Source: Chloroflexota bacterium | GTDB taxonomy: Bacteria; Chloroflexota; Limnocylindria; Limnocylindrales; CSP1-4 | Assembly: GCA_021812735.1 (NCBI GenBank) | Contig: JAKAMV010000299.1 | Span: 1 to 9,840 of the forward strand | DNA: 9,840 nucleotides | Direction of reading: 5' to 3' | Part shown: positions 5,912 through 9,840 of the stretch, piece after piece | Layout: each line of letters starts with the position of its first letter | Numbering within the stretch: the first letter of the stretch is position 1 | Notes under the pieces: generated by a model | Told to the model about the DNA's origin: nothing | The model's database searches: none | The model's input: the letters and a program-made list of their open reading frames with translations, nothing else | Program-made: the position numbers and the translations under genes

Positions 5912-7111
5912 CTAGAGGCCGGGCAGCCGGCGGAGGCGGCCAAGCTTGGTGAGCCTCGCGTAGGTGCCCCAGCCCCGCTTCATCCAGTGGCCGATGACCG
6001 GCAGCGGGACCACGACGTTGCGCTTCCTCCCGCGGTAGACGAGGGCGGCGCCGCTGCCGATGTCCATGAGACACACGATCGAGAGGTGGGCCCGGTAGCC
6101 CCTCCGCTCGGGGCGCCCCGCCTCCGCCGCGATGATGTTGGCCGCCGCGTTGCGGGCCATCAGCTCGGCGGTGTGGCCCTGCTTGGCGCGCCACTCCGGC
6201 CCCTCGATGGCCGCCACGTCGCCCGCGGCGTACACATCGCTCGTGCCCGCCACCAGCCCGTGGTCGTCGATCTCGACGAAGCCGGCGTCATTGAGCGGCA
6301 GGTCGGACGCCGCGAGGACGGGGTGGCCGGCCACGCCCGGGATGAACAGCACCAGGTCGGCATCGAGCCGCGAGCCGTCGACGAAGGCCACGCCGCGCTC
6401 GTCGAACCCGGCGATCGGCGTGCCGGTCCGGGACGGGATCCCCTTCTTGTCGAACATGGCGGCCATGAGGTCCAGGGCGCCGCGGCCCATCCTCGCACCG
6501 GGCTCGGCCATCGGCGCGAAGAAGGTGAGCGTGAAGCGGTCGCGGAGGTGCTTGCGCTCCAGGAGGTCGAGGATGTTGAAGAGCAGCTCGAAGGCCGGCC
6601 CGCCGCGCACGGCGGAGCGATCCTTCGGGTTGCCGCCGAAGCCCACCGCGATCGAGCCGTGGCCGCGGGCGACGAGGGCGTCGAGCCGGTCCCGGATGTC
6701 GATCGCCGCCTGCGGCGCGCCGCAGATCGAGAGCGTGTGCTCCACGCCCGAGGGCTTGAGCTTGCTGCCGCCCAGCGCGACGATCAGGTCGTCGTACTCG
6801 AGCTCGGCGCCGGCGAGGCGGACGCGGTGCTCCGCCGCACTGATCGACTCGACGCGGTCCACGACGAGCCGGAAGCCGCGCCTGGACGCGATGTCCCGGA
6901 GCGGGACGCGGGCCTGCTCGGGGGCGATGCCGCGGGTGGGGATCCAGATCGAGACGGGGTTGAGGTAGAGGAAGTCGCGATCCGAGACGAGCGTGACGTC
7001 GAAGCGTCCGGACTCCTGGAGCGCGGCGGCCGCCTCGACGCCGGCGAACCCGCCGCCGAGGACGAGGGCGCGCTTGCGGCTCGCGGCGGCGGGCTCGGAC
7101 CGGGTCGTCAC
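5912..7111 (-). CDS. Sulfide:quinone oxidoreductase-like FAD-dependent oxidoreductase
   Basis: This 399-residue flavoprotein belongs to the two-dinucleotide-binding family that includes SQR and NDH-2. RALVLGGGFAGVEAAAAL (14-31) binds FAD, LIVALGG (109-115) follows the first domain, and VYAAGDVAAI (293-302) is the second FAD-contacting motif. The only two cysteines are Cys130 in HTLSIC and Cys347 in LSIVCLMDIGSG. They fall where SQRs carry the pair that forms the sulfide-oxidising disulfide/trisulfide, while the third cysteine of type I enzymes is absent. The C-terminus (VPLPVIGHWMKRGWGTYARL, 368-387) is amphipathic, as expected for monotopic membrane attachment. The role is probably sulfide (or related thiol) oxidation with transfer to quinone; NDH-2-like activity is the alternative and argues less well with the cysteines. 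The GTG at 7111 lies one nt past the groES stop, implying coupling. No convincing terminator follows. Confidence 0.8.
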   Translation of the reverse strand: MTTRSEPAAASRKRALVLGGGFAGVEAAAALQESGRFDVTLVSDRDFLYLNPVSIWIPTRGIAPEQARVPLRDIASRRGFRLVVDRVESISAAEHRVRLAGAELEYDDLIVALGGSKLKPSGVEHTLSICGAPQAAIDIRDRLDALVARGHGSIAVGFGGNPKDRSAVRGGPAFELLFNILDLLERKHLRDRFTLTFFAPMAEPGARMGRGALDLMAAMFDKKGIPSRTGTPIAGFDERGVAFVDGSRLDADLVLFIPGVAGHPVLAASDLPLNDAGFVEIDDHGLVAGTSDVYAAGDVAAIEGPEWRAKQGHTAELMARNAAANIIAAEAGRPERRGYRAHLSIVCLMDIGSGAALVYRGRKRNVVVPLPVIGHWMKRGWGTYARLTKLGRLRRLPGL

Positions 7112-7112
7112 G

Positions 7113-7400
7113 TCAGGCCGCGGGGGCGTCCCGCAGGATCGCCAGCAGGTCGGTGCTCTCGATGATCAGGTGGTCCTTCTCGTCGAGCTTGACCTCGGTG
7201 CCGGTGTACTTGGGGAACAGCACGCGGTCGCCGACGGCGACCTTGATCACGTCGGTGTCGTCGCCGATCGCCACCACCTCGCCGCGCTGGGGCTTCTCCT
7301 TGGCCGTGTCGGGGATGACGAGGCCGGACGCCGTCCGGTTCTCCTGGGCGAGCACGAGGACGAGCACGCGGCTGCCGAGCGGCTGGATGGTCTCAGACAC
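7113..7400 (-). CDS. groES: Co-chaperonin GroES (Cpn10), without adjacent groEL
   Basis: GroES is the heptameric lid of the GroEL folding chamber in the cytoplasm. The 95-residue product begins with IQPLGSRVLVLVL (5-17). The mobile loop ENRTASGLVIPDTAKEKPQR (20-39) follows, then GEVVAIG (40-46), VAVGDRVLFPKYTGTEVKLD (54-73) and the closing LIIESTDLLAIL. All elements and the length are normal for the family. The GTG at 7400 is chosen because a GAGGAG lies about 8 nt upstream and the conserved sequence starts immediately. The next gene, 1 nt downstream, is the SQR-like flavoprotein rather than groEL, and a glutaredoxin gene lies 65 nt upstream. A chaperonin must be encoded elsewhere. I see no CIRCE element (TTAGCACTC-N9-GAGTGCTAA) upstream, so HrcA control is not indicated. 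Confidence 0.93.
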   Translation of the reverse strand: MSETIQPLGSRVLVLVLAQENRTASGLVIPDTAKEKPQRGEVVAIGDDTDVIKVAVGDRVLFPKYTGTEVKLDEKDHLIIESTDLLAILRDAPAA

Positions 7401-7465
7401 GGTGGGTCTCCTCGGGTCGGGGTTGAAGGGGTCAGGCGCGGGCGGAGGGGCTGGGCGCGGGGCGG

Positions 7466-7735
7466 TCAGTTGGACCGCAGGCCCAGCATCGCGTCGATGC
7501 GGGCCTGGTCGAAGCCGACGATCGGCCGGCCGTCGATCTCGATGACCGGCACCCCCATCTGGCCCGTTCGGCGGACCAGATCGCGGGCGGCGGCCGGGTC
7601 GCGGCTCACGTCCACGTCGCGGAACGGGACGCCCCGGCCGCGGAGGTACGTCTTCGCGCGGGTGCACCAGGGGCACGTGGGCGTCGAGAAGACGATCACC
7701 CTGTGCGGCCGAGAAGTGGACGGAGACGTGGGCAT
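7466..7735 (-). CDS. Glutaredoxin-family thiol-disulfide protein (CPWC active site)
   Basis: This small cytoplasmic thioredoxin-fold protein of 89 residues reduces disulfides. The fold elements are in order: strand VIVFSTPTCPWCTRAKTYL (13-31) with the CPWC redox pair (Cys21, Cys24), second strand VPFRDVDVSRDP (36-47), the cis-proline segment MGVPVIEIDG (60-69), and a final helix beginning FDQARIDAMLG. It is closest in appearance to the short YruB/NrdH-like glutaredoxins that accept electrons from thioredoxin reductase or another low-molecular thiol system. No ribonucleotide reductase gene is nearby, so NrdH function is not suggested. The ATG at 7735 has an AGGGA about 8-10 nt upstream. It is the first gene after the paired dyads at 7757-7820 and probably leads a transcript with groES and the SQR-like gene. 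Confidence 0.88.
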   Translation of the reverse strand: MPTSPSTSRPHRVIVFSTPTCPWCTRAKTYLRGRGVPFRDVDVSRDPAAARDLVRRTGQMGVPVIEIDGRPIVGFDQARIDAMLGLRSN

Positions 7736-7756
7736 GGTCGTGTTCCCTGTCGCTAA

Positions 7757-7772
7757 TTGCGTACTTGCGCAA
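7757..7772. promoter_or_regulatory. Operator candidate 1, TTGCG-N6-CGCAA
   Basis: A perfect 5-bp dyad with a 6-nt centre (TACTTG), lying 22 nt upstream of the glutaredoxin ATG and just downstream of the predicted transcription start. It matches the second copy at 7805-7820 at 14 of 16 positions on the same strand. An extra half-site ACTTGCG follows at 7775-7781, a 12-nt period from ACTTGCG at 7763-7769. Binding here by a dimeric regulator would block transcription. The regulator is unknown. Confidence 0.55.
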
Positions 7773-7782
7773 CTACTTGCGG

Positions 7783-7812
7783 AGCGTATCAGGGATTCCG
7801 CTGGTTGCGCAA
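7783..7812 (-). promoter_or_regulatory. Candidate promoter of the glutaredoxin-groES-SQR unit
   Basis: On the minus strand a TTGCGC (7812-7807) stands 18 nt before TACGCT (7788-7783), a TAnnnT-type -10. Transcription would start near 7776, about 40 nt before the glutaredoxin ATG. The -35 match is modest. The candidate -35 lies inside the second dyad and the first dyad follows the start, which fits a repressed promoter. Confidence 0.35.
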
Positions 7813-7820
7813 GCCCGCAA
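7805..7820. promoter_or_regulatory. Operator candidate 2, TTGCG-N6-CGCAA
   Basis: The second perfect dyad, with centre CAAGCC, lies 5 nt past the stop of the histidine kinase gene and overlaps the candidate -35. Centre-to-centre distance to operator 1 is 48 bp. Its right arm is also part of a CCCGC-AA-GCGGG palindrome (7814-7825), whose 2-nt loop makes a terminator unlikely. Confidence 0.5.
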
Positions 7821-7825
7821 GCGGG

Positions 7826-8970
7826 TCAGCCCACGGCGGGCAACTCCAGCCAGAAGGCCGCCCCGCCGCCGGCGCGGCGCTCGGCGCCGACGCGGCCCCC
7901 ATGCGCCTCCACGACGGCCTTGGCGATGGCGAGGCCCAGACCGGACGTGCCGCTCGCGCGGTCGCGGGCCGCGTCGGCCTGGTAGAAGCGGTCGAACAGG
8001 TGCGGGAGGTCGTCGGCTGAGATGCCGGGCCCCTCGTCGAGCACGCTGAACCGGACCCGTCCCCCGCCGGCCTCGCGCCGCTCGGCACGCACCGCGACGC
8101 GGCTCCCGGCCGGCGCATACCGGAGCGCGTTGTCGAGGAGGGCCCCGAGCGCCTGTGCGACGCGATCCCTGTCGGCGCGGACGCGCTCTCCCGACTGCGT
8201 CTCGGCCGCCAGTGCCACGCCGAGCGCATCGGCCCGCGCGGCGAACGCGCGCACGGCGCTCCCCACCAGGTCGGCTGCCTGGACCTCCACCAGCGAGAGG
8301 GGCAGCGCCCCTGCCTCGGCCAGGCTGACCGTGCGCAGGTCGTCGACGACGCGGCCGAGCAGCCGCGCCTGGTCGCGGACGGTCGCCAGATGGCGGTCAT
8401 CGTGCGGGTAGACGCCGTCGAGCACGGCCGCGACCGTCGCCTCGATCACCGCCAGCGGGGTCTTCATCTCGTGGGCGGCATCGGCGAAGAAGCGACGCCG
8501 CGATGCCTCGCTCCGCTCCAAGTCGGCCGCCATCGCGTCGAACGAGCGTCCAAGCGAGCCCAGCTCGTCGGAGCGGTTCGCGATCCCCGACCGGGTCGCC
8601 AAGTCGCCCCCCGCGACGCTGGCGGCGGCTTGTTCCAGCCGCACGAGGGGCCGCGCGATCCACCACGCGATCACGATGCCGACGAGCGATGCGACCGCCG
8701 CGGCAACAACCGCGACGACGACGATCGTGATCGTGGCCTCCTGCTGCGCCTGCGCAAGGTAGCTGCTGGCGGTCCCGGCCCCGGGCCCGGGTCCGCGGCC
8801 CGGCCCGACGCCACTGCCCGGGGCGCCATCGGCCGACTGCATCATCGCGAGGCCCCGGCCGACGATCGGCGGCGCGGCGATCGCCACGGCGGCTGCCGTC
8901 GCGACGGCCACGCCCGCGAACGCGAGCGCGAGCCGGACGGCGAGCCCGGGCCCCCGCCGCCCGCCGGCAT

Positions 8971-8974
<4 letters not shown>
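7826..8974 (-). CDS. Membrane sensor histidine kinase of a two-component system
   Basis: This 382-residue kinase autophosphorylates and passes phosphate to the response regulator encoded just upstream. In order it has a first membrane helix (about 11-34), a short external segment (about 35-79), a second helix (about 81-106), a HAMP linker (about 107-155) containing the DELGSLGRSFDAMAADLE heptad region, and a HisKA dimerisation helix with phospho-acceptor His168 in AHEMKTPL. The ATPase domain shows an N box LLDNALRYAP (279-288), a G1 box DEGPGIS (313-319), an F box LFDRFYQ and a G2 box GTSGLGLAIAK (342-352). All catalytic boxes are intact. The external segment is only about 45 residues and contains a glycine/proline-rich run (about 50-68), too small for a PAS or Cache sensor. 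The GTG start overlaps the regulator's stop as GTGA. The stimulus is unknown. Confidence 0.93.
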
Positions 8975-9675
<701 letters not shown>

Positions 9676-9687
9676 GACGGACATCCT

Positions 9688-9727
9688 AGGGCGGGCGGCC
9701 GCCGTCGACGTGGCGATCGCCCGCCCT
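9688..9727. other. Perfect 10-bp inverted repeat immediately upstream of the response regulator
   Basis: AGGGCGGGCG (9688-9697) and CGCCCGCCCT (9718-9727) pair perfectly around a 20-nt loop that itself contains the palindrome GTCGAC. As RNA from the minus strand it would be a very stable hairpin whose base touches the AGGA ribosome binding site of the regulator gene. No U-tract follows, so a classical intrinsic terminator is unlikely. A translation-control hairpin, an attenuator or an operator are the options. Confidence 0.5.
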
Positions 9728-9744
9728 GGAGCTGCTCCCAGTGT

Positions 9745-9840
9745 TCAGCTGGACGGTGCGGTGCTCGCAGCCGGGCAGGACCCGGCGGCGCCCGCTCCGC
9801 GCATCATCGCCCCACGGCCGCCGCCCAGCGCCGTGCCGCG
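9745..9840 (-). CDS. Possible 3' end of an unidentified upstream gene
   Basis: A minus-strand frame is open from the right edge to a TGA at 9745-9747 and encodes 31 residues ending in GAMMRGAGAAGSCPAASTAP-type low-complexity sequence. If real, it would be the tail of a gene 69 nt upstream of the response regulator start, in the same direction. In DNA this GC-rich, short open frames are common by chance, and no family can be assigned. It could equally be non-coding upstream sequence. Confidence 0.25.
   Translation of the reverse strand, partial: RGTALGGGRGAMMRGAGAAGSCPAASTAPSS

Noticed and set aside
4810..5943. Extended 377-codon version of the ECF sigma gene
   Set aside because: The first 113 codons are an out-of-frame reading of the DUF2892 gene and its leader; sigma-2 homology begins only after the ATG at 5604.
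5834..7165. 443-codon plus-strand frame opposite the SQR-like gene
   Set aside because: It has no recognisable motif and is rich in Arg/Ala/Gly/Asp, as expected antisense to a GC-rich coding region, while the minus strand carries intact FAD motifs.
7401..7465. C-rich, G-poor leader between glutaredoxin and groES as a Rho utilisation site
   Set aside because: The strand bias is visible, but in such GC-rich DNA one 65-nt stretch is weak evidence and the groES ribosome binding site within it explains part of the composition.
7814..7825. CCCGC-AA-GCGGG as a terminator for the histidine kinase gene
   Set aside because: The loop has only two bases, the stem overlaps the stop region, and no U-run follows.

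Overview
The window is very GC-rich, protein-dense bacterial chromosome with frequent GTG starts, stop/start overlaps of the ATGA/GTGA type and short intergenic gaps. The gene set is of housekeeping and stress type, and no phage, transposon, CRISPR, rRNA or tRNA signal was seen. The composition, a MutY lacking the NUDIX-like C-terminal domain, the TauE/SafE-DUF1634 pair and the ECF sigma-zinc finger fusion would suit a soil or freshwater Chloroflexota (Limnocylindria-like) or a deep Actinomycetota. That placement is inference and no database was searched.

Layout, left to right. (1) 1-2930, minus strand: mutY (GTG start at 2930), an 88-nt gap, nnrE (NAD(P)H-hydrate epimerase), a 76-residue two-helix membrane protein, then glpD (FAD-dependent glycerol-3-phosphate dehydrogenase), whose 3' end lies off the left edge. 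nnrE, the small membrane gene and glpD are separated by 5 and 9 nt and are probably one transcript. (2) 2931-3002: a divergent intergenic region with two perfect dyads. (3) 3003-4201, plus strand: a TauE/SafE-family permease and a DUF1634 membrane protein overlapping by GTGA. They converge tail to tail on (4) 4205-5828, minus strand: DUF2892 membrane protein, then an ECF sigma factor fused to a zinc-binding anti-sigma-like domain, then a class I SAM methyltransferase that overlaps the sigma gene by ATGA. (5) 5912-7735, minus strand: glutaredoxin, a stand-alone groES, and a sulfide:quinone oxidoreductase-like flavoprotein. (6) 7826-9675, minus strand: an OmpR-type response regulator and its histidine kinase, overlapping by GTGA, preceded by a hairpin and by the tail of a possible further gene at the right edge.

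The middle of the window has a redox and sulfur flavour: glutaredoxin, an SQR-like flavoprotein with two conserved-position cysteines, a DUF2892 protein, and a TauE/SafE exporter with its DUF1634 partner, close to an ECF regulator and a two-component system. The clearest unexplained non-coding signal is a pair of perfect TTGCG-N6-CGCAA dyads flanking the candidate promoter of the glutaredoxin-groES-SQR unit. It looks like an operator pair for a regulator that cannot be named from the sequence. Every gene belongs to a known family. What may be new is the arrangement: GroES without GroEL, tied to a glutaredoxin and an SQR-like enzyme under a double-operator promoter, next to an ECF-zinc finger fusion/methyltransferase unit.
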